Part shown: piece after piece, positions 39,183-48,758 of the stretch
How the letters are laid out: every line of letters begins with the position of its first letter
How positions within the stretch are numbered: position 1 is the first letter of the stretch
DNA from: Evansella halocellulosilytica
Lineage (GTDB): Bacteria > Bacillota > Bacilli > Bacillales > Salisediminibacteriaceae
DNA length: 64,000 nt
NCBI RefSeq assembly: GCF_002335745.1
Contig: NZ_NIST01000001.1
Span: 4,978,090-5,042,089 of the forward strand
Direction: 5' to 3'
Position numbers and translations under genes: made by a program
The notes under the pieces: generated by a model
The model's input: only the letters and a program-made list of their open reading frames with translations
What the model was told of the DNA's origin: nothing
Databases searched by the model: none

Positions 39183-40520
39183 TTAGAAATTCAAGATTAA
39201 AATCCAAAGGATTCCAAGTGGTGCAATGATACGGATAAACCATAGCCAAACCACACCAATTACTGAATCCGTTAAACCTGTTTCACGCAGGGCATCGACT
39301 TTATTCCAGCCCCACCCAACAAATAGTGCACTAATCATGCCGCCAAGTGCTAACAAATAGCGGTCAGTTAACGCATCCACAGCATCTAAGAAAGGTAAAC
39401 CAAAGATAAGGAAGTCACTTAATGGTCCACCTTGGCTAAGTGCTGAAGGTACACCAAATAGTGTAACGATCACACCCGCAACAATCGTAGCTTTTTTACG
39501 ATTCCACGTGAATTGACGCATTGCGTAAGAAACACTTACTTCTAAAAGTGAAATCGCAGAGGATAAAGCAGCAATTGCGACTAAGAAGAAGAAGAGAATC
39601 GCAAAGAATGTACCAGCTCCACCCATTAAGTTAAAGACTTCTGGAAGGACAATAAAGATCAATCCCGCTCCATCTGTCGGATCAATATTCGCAAAAGTAA
39701 ATACTGCAGGGAAGATCATTATACCTGCTACAATCGCAAATAACGTATCTAATGTTACAACAGTTCCTGCTGCACTTGGCAATTTCGTCTCTTTCGGTAA
39801 ATAACTAGCATACGTAATCATAGCACCCATACCTAATGAAAGAGTAAAGAATGCCTGACCAATTGCAGCTGCATATACACCTGGTTCACCAAAAGCTGAC
39901 CAGTCAGGGCTGAACATGAACCTTAAACCTTCACCAGCTCCGTCAAGTGTTAGAGCGTAACCTGCAAGAATAATAATCAAAAGTGCTAATAACGGCATAA
40001 AAATACGGTTTGAAAGTTCGATTCCTTTTTTGACCCCGAAGAATACAATAAAAATGACGATAGCCATAAATAAGAACTGCCAAAAAAGTGGTCCTGCGGT
40101 TCCGCCGATGAAGCCTCCGAAGAACTCATCGTATGTTCCACCTTGTACTCCTTGGGCTAAACCTGTCACGTAAGCATATAAGAAATAAACGACCCAACCT
40201 GCAATAACTCCATAAAATGAAAGAATCGTAAATGCTGAAACGACTCCAAAAATACCACCTAGCGCCCAAGGCTTGCCAGGAGCAATCTTCGTAAAGGATC
40301 CGACTACATCAGACTGTCCCCTGCGACCAATTGAAAACTCAGCAAGGATGACTGGTAAGCCTATGAGAAGAATACATAAAATATAAATGAGTAAAAAAGC
40401 AGCTCCACCGTTTTCACCGGCAACATAAGAAAAACGCCAAATGTTACCTAAACCAACTGCTGAACCAACTGCGGCTAATATAAAGCCCAGCCTCGTGGCC
40501 CATTGTTCGCGCTCTGCCAT
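39183..40520 (-). CDS. Sodium-dependent transporter, NSS (SNF) family
   Basis: A 445-residue membrane protein with about 12 helices and the NSS N-terminal signature WATRLGFILAAVGSAVGLGN followed by IWRFSYVAGENGGAAFL, where the unwound first helix binds Na+ and substrate. Further family block: GAMITYASYLPKE in helix 6-7. NSS proteins co-import amino acids or related compounds with Na+. Substrate not predictable. The start follows GGAAGGGG. Monocistronic. Confidence 0.93.
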   Translation of the reverse strand: MAEREQWATRLGFILAAVGSAVGLGNIWRFSYVAGENGGAAFLLIYILCILLIGLPVILAEFSIGRRGQSDVVGSFTKIAPGKPWALGGIFGVVSAFTILSFYGVIAGWVVYFLYAYVTGLAQGVQGGTYDEFFGGFIGGTAGPLFWQFLFMAIVIFIVFFGVKKGIELSNRIFMPLLALLIIILAGYALTLDGAGEGLRFMFSPDWSAFGEPGVYAAAIGQAFFTLSLGMGAMITYASYLPKETKLPSAAGTVVTLDTLFAIVAGIMIFPAVFTFANIDPTDGAGLIFIVLPEVFNLMGGAGTFFAILFFFLVAIAALSSAISLLEVSVSYAMRQFTWNRKKATIVAGVIVTLFGVPSALSQGGPLSDFLIFGLPFLDAVDALTDRYLLALGGMISALFVGWGWNKVDALRETGLTDSVIGVVWLWFIRIIAPLGILWILILNF

Positions 40521-40804
40521 TAGTAATTTCCCCTTCCTAAATGTTTAAATGTTTTTATTTTTCTGACTATTAGAAAGAAAGCAGTCTACCTTTTAATTTA
40601 ACACCTCCAACTTTAGACATATTAAAATATATTCATTACGTTGTCTTATTATAATTATCTCATGAAAGTTTGTCAAAGTTTTTTCGGAATATTTTATATA
40701 AATCTGAATTAAATGATAAATAGTGCTATATACAATAGCCCCATACGTTTTACTGTATACATATACATCTATACAATTTTTATTCCAACCTCCCCCGCTG
40801 TTAT

Positions 40805-40841
40805 AAAAAAATGCCCAGCCTCCTTTTATCGAGACTAGGCA
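40805..40841 (-). terminator. Terminator of the NhaC-type lysine-regulated carrier
   Basis: On the minus strand TGCCTAGTCTC pairs (with G-U pairs) with GAGGCTGGGCA and is followed by TTTTTTTA. Confidence 0.82.
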
Positions 40842-40856
40842 CTATATATATCATGT

Positions 40857-42428
40857 TCAGTCGTTTTCAACTGGTCCGTTATAGAACAAATTGATCATAA
40901 GCTTCAATATGAGGATCGTAACGACAAACGTCACGGCTGCTCCTAATAAGGCAAGCAGCAAGCTTCCTGTAAATCCAATGATGAGGAAGCCGGTCACTGC
41001 AACTCCGCCAATCATTAATGCGTACGGAAGCTGAGTTAAGACGTGGTCAATATGATGGCTACCAGCACCTGTGGAAGATAGAATCGTAGTATCAGATATA
41101 GGAGAACAATGATCTCCGAAAATAGCTCCTGCAAGTACAGCTGCAAGGACTGGCAATAATAAGCTTATATCTGTTACGATCGCCATTTGCCCAGCAATTG
41201 GCAGCATTATTCCAAACGTTCCCCATGAAGTTCCGGTCGTAAAGGCCATAAAACCAGCGATAACAAATAATAATGCAGGTAACAAACCAAGATGAATATG
41301 GTCATCAACAATTGTTGCTAAATATTCTCCGGTGCCAAGTTCACCAATAATTTCAATGATCGTCCATGCAAATATTAAAATGTAGATCGCAGGAAGCATC
41401 GATTTAATACCTGCCCAAAGCCCAATTCCTAAATCCTTTACCGGTAAACTGCGCATGAAAGCAATTCCTATTGTGACAACTAAACTAATTAAACCTCCAT
41501 ATAACAATGAAGCAGCGACATCTGTATTTTCAAATGTTGCTAAAAGTCCTGCTTGTCCTTCAGTGCCTTGAATACCAGTAATAATCATAAAGAGTACAGT
41601 AGCTGCGATTAATGTAGTAATCGGCCATAAAAGATCTCCTACACGCCCTTCTACTACTGGCTTCGCATCATCACTTTCACCAGGAACAGGCCCTTTATTT
41701 ACGTCAACAAGTTCACCTGTTTGAATCGCATGAAGCTCGTGTTTTCTCATCGGTCCAATGTCCAGTTTGAAATAAGCAACGGCAAACACCATTAAAATAG
41801 CGAAAACAGCATAAAAGTTCATCGGAGCAATCATTAAAAATGCTTGTAATGCTGAGTATTCAGCTGTACTTTCAGCAAGAATATCTCCGATTATCGTAAT
41901 AATGTATGCTCCCCAGCTTGATAAAGGTACGAGTACACACATTGCCGCTGCAGTGGAGTCCACCGTATAAGCTAGCTTTGCTCGAGATACTTTATGACGA
42001 TCCGTAAATGGTCGACTCACATTCCCGACTGTTAAACTATTAAAGTAATCATCAATAAAAATAAGTATACCTAAAATACCTGAGACAAATTGGGCGCCGA
42101 CTCTCGTTTTTACTCTGCTCAATGCCCACTCACCGAATGCACGGCTTCCGCCAGTCATTGTAATTAACGCAGCAATCATTCCGAGAGTTAATAAAAATAA
42201 AAGAATATAAAATTCCCATGTATTTATGCCGTCATCGACGACGAAAATATTGGTTACAATTGTAATAATTTGACTAAATGTTTCATTAATAAATTGCTCT
42301 TCAGATTGATTGACCATTAGAGCCCCAACAATAATCCCAATCCCTAAAGACAATAATACGCGCTTCGTAATAATGACCATCAATAATGCTAAAATTGGTG
42401 GCAATAACGATAATATTCCATGTTCCAT
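40857..42428 (-). CDS. NhaC-superfamily carrier under lysine-riboswitch control (LysW-like)
   Basis: A 523-residue integral membrane protein of the NhaC ion-transporter superfamily. Recognisable segments are FIDDYFNSLTVGNVSRPF near residue 130 and DHCSPISDTTILSSTGAGS near residue 430. Sequence alone would suggest a Na+/H+ or malate/lactate antiporter. The lysine riboswitch and terminator directly upstream argue for lysine uptake (or exchange), as proposed for LysW-type NhaC proteins in Firmicutes. The start ATG 42428 lies after AGGAGG; the longer open frame upstream lacks one. Confidence 0.88.
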   Translation of the reverse strand: MEHGILSLLPPILALLMVIITKRVLLSLGIGIIVGALMVNQSEEQFINETFSQIITIVTNIFVVDDGINTWEFYILLFLLTLGMIAALITMTGGSRAFGEWALSRVKTRVGAQFVSGILGILIFIDDYFNSLTVGNVSRPFTDRHKVSRAKLAYTVDSTAAAMCVLVPLSSWGAYIITIIGDILAESTAEYSALQAFLMIAPMNFYAVFAILMVFAVAYFKLDIGPMRKHELHAIQTGELVDVNKGPVPGESDDAKPVVEGRVGDLLWPITTLIAATVLFMIITGIQGTEGQAGLLATFENTDVAASLLYGGLISLVVTIGIAFMRSLPVKDLGIGLWAGIKSMLPAIYILIFAWTIIEIIGELGTGEYLATIVDDHIHLGLLPALLFVIAGFMAFTTGTSWGTFGIMLPIAGQMAIVTDISLLLPVLAAVLAGAIFGDHCSPISDTTILSSTGAGSHHIDHVLTQLPYALMIGGVAVTGFLIIGFTGSLLLALLGAAVTFVVTILILKLMINLFYNGPVEND

Positions 42429-42565
42429 CTCTTTTCCTCCTTGTTTTCTGACAGTCAAATAATGACTATGATGATTAATCGTGTTCGACAATTTACCGAG
42501 TGTGAAAAAGAGGAGAAATCAAAACGCCTAATAAAATGAAAGATAAAACCTTTATTTTATACAAA

Positions 42566-42600
42566 ATAAAAAGGTGACAGAGGAATACTCCGTCACCTGA
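42566..42600 (-). terminator. Riboswitch-controlled intrinsic terminator
   Basis: On the minus strand CAGGTGACGGAG pairs with CTCTGTCACC followed by TTTTTATTTT. It stands between the lysine aptamer and the carrier gene. Lysine binding is expected to favour this terminator and shut off transcription. Confidence 0.88.
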
Positions 42601-42604
42601 ATAA

Positions 42605-42845
42605 AGTCAAGTTCATGATTTCCCCACCACAATCGTTTAGTAGTCCTCCACTACGGTTCACCGTAAGTGACAGTGTTACATTTATTCAATGTAACCCCAG
42701 CTAAGCAATGACGGACATCATTTACTTGCTTCGGCAAAGATCCCTTTCAGAAATGATCCTCGTTGTCCAAACTCCCATTTCATACTCATAAGCTTTGCGC
42801 CTCTACCTCACCAGCTGCGATGAGGCTTACATACTTCGTCATTCA
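42605..42845 (-). promoter_or_regulatory. Lysine riboswitch (L box)
   Basis: Read on the minus strand from about 42830: the segments GTGAGGTAGAGGCGCAAAGC, then TATGAGTATG, GGGATCTTTGCCGAAG, GCTTAGCTGGGGTTACATTG and GTAGTGGAGGACTACTAA occur in the order and spacing of the L-box aptamer. The five-way junction elements (AGGTAGAGGCGC and GGAGG-CTA) are clearly present. It precedes the NhaC-type gene with a terminator in between. Confidence 0.9.
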
Positions 42846-42918
42846 ATTGTCAAACTGATAATGATTCTAGCAAATCCACATTCAAAAAGCAACCATAAAT
42901 CCATACCAATATTTGTTA

Positions 42919-42937
42919 AGTGCCAGGCACATGGAAA
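42919..42937. repeat. GTGCCAGGCAC palindrome, truncated copy
   Basis: AGTGCCAGGCACATGGAAAT is a short, one-armed copy of the palindrome family seen at four other places; only the core GTGCCAGGCAC is symmetric. It lies after the dfrA stop. Confidence 0.65.
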
Positions 42938-42951
42938 TGTATGCCATCCCC

Positions 42952-43434
42952 CTATCTTCTTTCGTAGACGATAAATGTATGGGGGTGCTTATTTTTTTCA
43001 TCGACTGTACCTTCTTTGGAAGATATGACCTTCCACGTCTTTTCGTCAATTACCGGAAAATAAGTATCACCTTCGAATTCTCCCTCAATGAACGTAATAT
43101 ACAAACGATCAGCTATTGGCATGAGCTGTTCATAAATCGTTGCTCCACCAATGACGAAAAACTCTTCAGAATCAACTGATAAGCTTTGAATATCTTTTAA
43201 GTTGCTGATGACTTCAACTCCATCAGGATGAAAATCTTCCCTTTTCGATAAGACAAGATTTCTCCGGTTAGGCAGCGGTTTCCCAATCGATTCATATGTC
43301 GTTCTTCCCATGAGGACAGGGTGACCGCTCGTCACTTCTTTAAAATATTTTAAATCGTTCGGTAAGTGCCAGGGCATATCCCCATCTTTTCCGATAACAC
43401 GATCCTTACCTATTGCAGCGATCATCGAAATCAT
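42952..43434 (-). CDS. dfrA: Dihydrofolate reductase
   Basis: A 160-residue enzyme that reduces dihydrofolate to tetrahydrofolate with NADPH. Conserved segments: [30 protein letters not shown] with the catalytic Asp, [11 protein letters not shown], and [13 protein letters not shown]. The ATG overlaps the stop of thyA (ATGA), so translation is coupled. Together they recycle the dihydrofolate made by ThyA. Confidence 0.95.
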   Translation of the reverse strand: MISMIAAIGKDRVIGKDGDMPWHLPNDLKYFKEVTSGHPVLMGRTTYESIGKPLPNRRNLVLSKREDFHPDGVEVISNLKDIQSLSVDSEEFFVIGGATIYEQLMPIADRLYITFIEGEFEGDTYFPVIDEKTWKVISSKEGTVDEKNKHPHTFIVYERR

Positions 43435-44225
43435 ACAGACACCTCACCCTTAATATGTGGATGAGGATCATAGTCGACTAACTCAAAATCATCAATCTTA
43501 AAGTCCTCGATTTTTTCCACTGCACGGTTTAGCTTCATCGTTGGAAGCGAGCGTGGCTCCCTCGTAAGCTGAAGCTTCACTTGGTCAATATGGTTATTGT
43601 AAATATGAACGTCGCCAAACGTATGGATGAACTCTCCTACTTCAAGATCGCATTCTTGTGCAATCATCATCGTTAATAAAGAATAAGAAGCAATATTAAA
43701 CGGCACTCCTAAAAATAAATCTGCACTTCGTTGGTAGAGCTGACAAGATAGTTTGCCATCGGAAACATAAAACTGAAAGAGACAGTGACAAGGCGATAAA
43801 GCCATTTTATCTAAATCAGCAACATTCCATGCATTTACGACTAACCTTCGTGAGTTAGGATTCTGCTTTATTTGCTCAATGACTTCGCCGAGCTGATCAA
43901 TCCTTCCTCCATCTCGTTTGGGCCAAGAGCGCCACTGCTCTCCATATACAGGACCTAAGTCTCCATTTTCATCAGCCCACTCATTCCAGATTCTCACATT
44001 GTTGTCTTTTAAATATTGAATGTTCGTATCTCCTTTAATAAACCATAGCAATTCATGAATGATAGCTCTTAATGCAAGCTTTTTAGTCGTCAATATCGGG
44101 AAGCCTTCGCTTAAATCAAACCTCATTTGATAGCCGAATGTACTAATTGTGCCTGTCCCAGTACGATCCTCTTTCTTTGTTCCATTTTCCAAAACGTGTT
44201 TACATAAATCTAAATATTGCTGCAC
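43431..44225 (-). CDS. thyA: Thymidylate synthase ThyA
   Basis: A 264-residue enzyme of the E. coli ThyA type. The catalytic Cys146 lies in [12 protein letters not shown]; other blocks are [13 protein letters not shown] and [15 protein letters not shown]. It makes dTMP from dUMP with methylene-tetrahydrofolate. The start is GTG 44225, after AAAGGAAG. First gene of thyA-dfrA. The 264-residue length is that of the ThyB-like B. subtilis enzyme rather than the longer ThyA. Confidence 0.95.
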   Translation of the reverse strand: MQQYLDLCKHVLENGTKKEDRTGTGTISTFGYQMRFDLSEGFPILTTKKLALRAIIHELLWFIKGDTNIQYLKDNNVRIWNEWADENGDLGPVYGEQWRSWPKRDGGRIDQLGEVIEQIKQNPNSRRLVVNAWNVADLDKMALSPCHCLFQFYVSDGKLSCQLYQRSADLFLGVPFNIASYSLLTMMIAQECDLEVGEFIHTFGDVHIYNNHIDQVKLQLTREPRSLPTMKLNRAVEKIEDFKIDDFELVDYDPHPHIKGEVSV

Positions 44226-44379
44226 TGTTCTCTTCCTTTCTATTTTAAAAATAATATGAAGAAGTACGATTATTCAATGATACTCGCCTTTGCTAAAGAG
44301 TACGGAGAATCAAGATTAGCCATTGTTGCCATGTTGAACATTTAACAAACGAATTTAAAGCTTGTCCAACTTCAGTGAG

Positions 44380-44404
44380 ACGGCGACATTGTTATTGTCG
44401 CCGT
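44380..44404. terminator. Hairpin after yunC, possible terminator
   Basis: ACGGCGACA pairs with TGTCGCCGT around TTGTTAT, downstream of yunC (-). There is no T run, so intrinsic termination is uncertain. Confidence 0.5.
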
Positions 44405-44442
44405 AAATCGGTTCGCTACACTTACTAGTCAATAGCTCGTAG

Positions 44443-44742
44443 TTAAAACTTAAGAAGTGCCTCTTTCCCGCTCATCCCTTTAAAGACACCTATTAGTTCT
44501 GCTTCAAGAGTAACAGATTCCAAAGGAGCTTCAATCAACTCCTCAATCGTTTTTACACCTACTGCACGACCTGCGATTACTTTCCTATCTTTTAATTTTT
44601 CATTTAACAATCCGACATCAAGCGCTCCGCACATAATATATCCTCGCTCGTTCGTTACTACAAGTAAGTTTGTCTTAGGCAGCTTTACACTAACTGCAGT
44701 AAAAGGTTTACCTTCAATAAACATTGGTTCTACTTCTACCAT
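44443..44742 (-). CDS. yunC: YunC, DUF1805 protein
   Basis: A 99-residue protein of the DUF1805 family; blocks LLVVTNERGYIMCGALDVGLLN and AGRAVGVKTIEEL are characteristic. Function unknown. The ATG at 44742 (MVEVEPMF) follows GAGGTGGGGG; the in-frame ATG six codons upstream lies before this box. Position between thyA-dfrA and yunD fits yunC. Confidence 0.9.
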   Translation of the reverse strand: MVEVEPMFIEGKPFTAVSVKLPKTNLLVVTNERGYIMCGALDVGLLNEKLKDRKVIAGRAVGVKTIEELIEAPLESVTLEAELIGVFKGMSGKEALLKF

Positions 44743-44812
44743 TGCCCCCACCTCTTTCATTGAGTCAATATTATTTTATTCAATGGGCAATAAACGGTGC
44801 ATAAATGAATGT

Positions 44813-46216
44813 CTAAGCGTTTCCTTGTGTTAGCTTCCACGCGAGCACATCCCGTAAAAATTCCGGCATAAAATATTTTTTTTCAGGAATCGCTGTAATA
44901 TCAGGATATAAATGACCGAATGTAAACATATCTAATGTCGCAAGCTTATACTGTTTCTCCTTATTTAACTGTTCTCCTCTAATCATAACATCCTGCTCAC
45001 GAATATAGCTTTGCTTCTGTTCTATGATCAATTCATTAAATACCATAACGCCTAATATTTTACCTCGAAAGCCAAATCCTTTCAGTTTGTATTCGACCAT
45101 CTCCCTTTTATTTGCTTGACGAATTAATTCGAGTAATTGTTCTCCTGATACAATTACAGTTGCTGGGTTAATAGGGTGCGGACAAATACGATGCAAGTCC
45201 TCATAAGTAATTAAACCTTGAGGAAGCCCGTCCAACAGCACACCAGCATTCACCATTCCAATGTCAGCATCACACCATTCATTCAATGCTTCTGCAAGTA
45301 ACTTGACTAGATCAGACTCTTCATACCAGCTTACATGTAAAGGGGTCTCTAACCTAGTAATCACTGCAGCTAAGTTTCCTTTTGCTTCGCTCTTTAACTT
45401 TTCCAACTTTATGACCGTTCGTTCATCTTTTAGATCCAGATTGACAGGAACCGATAAAACTGATGTTGACAGCGAGTGCACACCATCCTCATCCTTTTCA
45501 TATGTCAGTTTTATCTCTCCAACATATTTCCCAGATCTGCCAGATTGATTTATCCAAGTCCCGTGTTCTTGCTTTCCATTTTCTAAAACATGATGAGTAT
45601 GTGCCCCCAATATAAAATCAAATTGCGGAAATTGTTCGGCCATTTTTTCATCTTCAAAAAGTCCAAGGTGGGATAAACAAATGATAATGTCTGCTTTATA
45701 TTCCAGCATTGGAAGCGTTTCTGCCAATGATTTAAATGGGTCTATAATGCGCCATCCTAAAGATTCATAAAACAAATAAAATGGAACCGTCACACCTGTT
45801 ATCCCAACCGTTAACCCCGACTCCGTCGTTATGATATGATAAGGTTTGCACCATTCTGGGCGCTGTCCATTTTGATCATACAAATTGCTTAATATAACCG
45901 GGAAGTTTGCGCTTTCGTACAGTTCATTCAATTGCATTTTAGAAAAAGTCATTCCCTCATTATTCCCGATCGTGACTGCATCATAGTTTAAGTCGTTTAA
46001 TAGTTGAACATTTCCCTTTCCTTCTAATCCTTCTGTCATTGGATGGACACGATCAGCATGATCCCCGATATCAAACAATAAAAGATCCTCACCTGCCTCA
46101 GATGCCTCTGCTTTCTTCTCTTGTATAAGTGCTGTCACAGAAGGCCAATGTTCTAATTGACTATGTAAATCATTCGTATGAAGAATTCGTAACGTTTTTA
46201 CAGGCAACTTATTCAC
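44813..46216 (-). CDS. yunD: YunD, 5'-nucleotidase/metallophosphatase family
   Basis: A 467-residue two-domain protein: N-terminal metallophosphatase (ILHTNDLHSQLEHW near residue 10, NDLNYDAVTIGNNEG near 85, GAHTHHVLENG near 202) and C-terminal 5'-nucleotidase domain (about residues 300-460). No signal peptide is visible, unlike secreted UshA-type enzymes, so it probably works in the cytoplasm on a nucleotide or related phosphoester. The start is GTG 46216 with a weak GGAT site upstream. It is preceded by the repeat block at 46.2 kb. Confidence 0.9.
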   Translation of the reverse strand: MNKLPVKTLRILHTNDLHSQLEHWPSVTALIQEKKAEASEAGEDLLLFDIGDHADRVHPMTEGLEGKGNVQLLNDLNYDAVTIGNNEGMTFSKMQLNELYESANFPVILSNLYDQNGQRPEWCKPYHIITTESGLTVGITGVTVPFYLFYESLGWRIIDPFKSLAETLPMLEYKADIIICLSHLGLFEDEKMAEQFPQFDFILGAHTHHVLENGKQEHGTWINQSGRSGKYVGEIKLTYEKDEDGVHSLSTSVLSVPVNLDLKDERTVIKLEKLKSEAKGNLAAVITRLETPLHVSWYEESDLVKLLAEALNEWCDADIGMVNAGVLLDGLPQGLITYEDLHRICPHPINPATVIVSGEQLLELIRQANKREMVEYKLKGFGFRGKILGVMVFNELIIEQKQSYIREQDVMIRGEQLNKEKQYKLATLDMFTFGHLYPDITAIPEKKYFMPEFLRDVLAWKLTQGNA

Positions 46217-46236
46217 ATCCAGTCACTAAGTAATAA

Positions 46237-46942
46237 GAAAAGCACAAGGCGCCAGCCTATCGGCGACACTCTTTACCTGCGACGAGTAACCGCAGGAGCA
46301 CTGTTTTTCTGCGACGAGTAATCGCAGGAGCAACGAGCGATTCTTCGCTGAATTCTCTACGAGCTGCTTCGACGCATTCTCTTCTTCGATTAATCTTGCA
46401 GAGGAAGAAGCACGCAGTCTGCGACGAGTAATCGCAGGAGCACTGTTTTTCTGCGACGAGTAATCTCAGGAGCAAGCGCTGCCTCTTCCTCTTCTAGCAT
46501 CGCTCTGTGGTTATATCCGTCAACCGGGCAATGCGCCACGTCCTGTGGCATGCCCGGCATTAGGACGTCCTGTCCGTCGAGGCGAATCGCTAGATCAGAT
46601 CTTCGGCTAAAACCCCCGCGTCCTGCGGGGACGCCGAAGTCACCACATCCGTGTGAAAGCTCGTGATGTAAATGCTCTTTGGGGCTACCGACAGGAAGAA
46701 GTCCGAACTTAGACTTCAAATGGCGGGGCGAAGCGACCTCGAGCCGAAAACTGCTGTCTCTTCCTCTTCTAGTATCACTTTGAAGCTAGATACGTCGAGA
46801 CAACTCGTAACATAAGATCTTCGGCTAAAACCCCCGCGTCCTGCGGGACGCCGAAGTCACCACATCTGTGTGGAAGCTCGTGTTGTAAACGCTCGTGCCT
46901 GAAGTCTAGACAGCAATCGAAAGATTGAAATTTTATACTCTT
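46237..46942 (+). repeat. Composite of hairpin repeats (family B) and two family A repeats
   Basis: A 700-bp block between yunD and yunE. It starts with AAAAGCACAAGGCGCC and holds four CTGCG/CGCAG hairpin repeats (46275-46470). Two copies of the long structured repeat follow, near 46480-46680 (GCCACGTCCTGTGGC, AGGACGTCCT, CTTCGGC...GCCGAAG) and 46690-46940 (with a deletion in the middle). All are in plus orientation. Open frames on the minus strand here are artefacts of the repeats. Confidence 0.85.
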
Positions 46943-46952
46943 ATCTTTATAT

Positions 46953-46991
46953 AAAGAAAATTGGCTTAGCTTCAAATGAGGTTAAGCCAAT
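46953..46991 (-). terminator. Terminator of yunE
   Basis: On the minus strand ATTGGCTTAACC pairs with GCTAAGCCAAT followed by TTTCTTT. Confidence 0.82.
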
Positions 46992-47015
46992 CGTACACGC
47001 AAAAGAAAAATTCGA

Positions 47016-47840
47016 TTACGAACCTGTAATTCCTTGGTAAATCAACCTAATTCCGATAATGACTAAAAAGATACGTAGCAAGTTTACGACAGAATCACTT
47101 GTCATTCGTTTATTAATTGCTGCCCCGATTGTTCCTCCAAGCCAGGCTCCTGGAATAAGTGCCAATGCATAAAGCCAATCTACGTTTCCTAAGTAAATGT
47201 GCGAAATTGAACTAATGATTGCTGAAAGAAACACTAAAAACATAGAAGTTGCTACCGCAAGATGGGCCGGAAATCCAAATAAAAGAATCATTGCAGGAAC
47301 CATTAATGAGCCACCGCCAATTCCAAATAACCCTGAGCACATTCCTACAACAAAAGCGATTAAAATTCCAACAATTGGCTGGTAGCCATATTCAACTGTT
47401 TCACCTAGATCATTTTCGTAACTGCGTTGGATACCTTTACTCATCCGTTTTAACGGCTTAATATATTTTCTTACCATTAAAATAAAAGATACAACAATAA
47501 TAAATAAACCAAATCCAACTAAAAAAGCATCAGTATTAATATCTTTATTTAACCAAACACCAAAAAGCGCTCCTGGTCCGCTTCCAATAAAAAAGATTAA
47601 GCCGCTCTGATAATCGACTTTCTTTTGCTTCATATACGCTAATGTTGATGACAGCCCTGTAAAGATCATAACTAATAATGATGTTCCTACTGCTACTTGC
47701 GGGGTAATACCTTCTAAAACGGTCGTATAGCTGCTTAATATCATGAGAGCAGGCACGATAATAATTCCCCCGCCTAACCCCATAATACTTCCTAAAATTG
47801 CTGCTACGAGACCGAGCAGCAATAATAAAATCCATTCCAT
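47016..47840 (-). CDS. yunE: YunE, TauE/SafE-family sulfite/organosulfonate exporter-like protein
   Basis: A 274-residue protein with eight predicted helices and the repeated TauE/SafE signature GSIMGLGGGIIIVPAL (residues ~17-32) and GLFGIGGGSLMVPAMIL (~171-187). The family exports sulfite, sulfoacetate or related anions. Specificity is unknown. The start has AGAAAGAAGG upstream. Neighbours on both sides match the B. subtilis yun order. Confidence 0.9.
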   Translation of the reverse strand: MEWILLLLLGLVAAILGSIMGLGGGIIIVPALMILSSYTTVLEGITPQVAVGTSLLVMIFTGLSSTLAYMKQKKVDYQSGLIFFIGSGPGALFGVWLNKDINTDAFLVGFGLFIIVVSFILMVRKYIKPLKRMSKGIQRSYENDLGETVEYGYQPIVGILIAFVVGMCSGLFGIGGGSLMVPAMILLFGFPAHLAVATSMFLVFLSAIISSISHIYLGNVDWLYALALIPGAWLGGTIGAAINKRMTSDSVVNLLRIFLVIIGIRLIYQGITGS

Positions 47841-47903
47841 GAAGTATGCCTTCTTTCTATATTTCGTTGCTGTTCAATTTCTTCTATAAACGTTTATACC
47901 TTA

Positions 47904-48758
47904 TTATTCATCAAACAGTCCTAACTGTCGAGGTGCAAGCCCTTCGTAATTTATTCCTAATTTATCAATAAAATCCTTCGCATTACCGGCTGCATGCCCA
48001 CCAGAGTTATTGTTAAAAACAACATAACACGTATTTGTATGTTCTGAGAGTTGTTTCACTTTCCTTCCGAGAGCTTCTAACTCCTCATCATTGTAATCGT
48101 ATAAATACCGTACATCACGCCATTCCTGTCCATTTGCTGGTTTGTTCCACCCGTATACATTCCTTCCGTGAAAACGGACAAGTGTTTTATGTTCTGTTGT
48201 CACTTCTCCTACAAATGGAATTGAACGCTCTCCAGCTTGTGGCTCATCACAAATGCTATGAATCCATTTATCTTCCTTCATGTAATTGAGAGTTTTGTCA
48301 TAATACTCATCTTCAAACCAAGAGTTGTGGCGGAATTCTAACGCTACATCCTCATCTTTAAACCACTCTCTACAAAAACGTAAGTAATCAACATGCTCTT
48401 TTTTACATGTAAACCAGGGTGGAAATTGACATAAAGTCATCGCTAATTTTCCTGCTTCTTTTAAAGGCTTAATTGATTCTAAATAGGCTTCAAACATTTC
48501 TTTTTTCGTTGAAAATGGAATATCACCACGCTGATGACCGGTTATCCCTTGATATGCTTTTACTACAAACTGAAAAGAGTTAGGTGTCTCCTTTACCCAC
48601 TTAACCATATTTCGCACAGGCTGAACCGCATAAAACGATGCATCTAATTCAACAACCGGAAAGTGTCCTGCATATACTGGAAGTTTTTCTTTTGCTGACG
48701 ATATATGCTCATATAATGAGTCATGATCTCCCCAACCTGTTAAACCAATCTGTATCAT
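47904..48758 (-). CDS. yunF: YunF, DUF72 protein
   Basis: A 284-residue TIM-barrel-like protein of the DUF72 family, with the typical IGLTGWGDHDSLY start, FVVKAYQGITGHQRGDI near residue 75, LEFRHNSWFEDE near 145 and CYVVFNNNSGGHAAGNAKDF near 245. Function unknown. ATG 48758 was chosen because GGGGGATGAC precedes it; the open frame extends six codons upstream. Confidence 0.9.
   Translation of the reverse strand: MIQIGLTGWGDHDSLYEHISSAKEKLPVYAGHFPVVELDASFYAVQPVRNMVKWVKETPNSFQFVVKAYQGITGHQRGDIPFSTKKEMFEAYLESIKPLKEAGKLAMTLCQFPPWFTCKKEHVDYLRFCREWFKDEDVALEFRHNSWFEDEYYDKTLNYMKEDKWIHSICDEPQAGERSIPFVGEVTTEHKTLVRFHGRNVYGWNKPANGQEWRDVRYLYDYNDEELEALGRKVKQLSEHTNTCYVVFNNNSGGHAAGNAKDFIDKLGINYEGLAPRQLGLFDE

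Noticed and set aside
46257-46975. Leu/Arg-rich minus-strand frames
   Set aside because: Same cause: hairpin repeats and family A repeats read as codons; similar false frames at 62508-62777 and 25133-25401.
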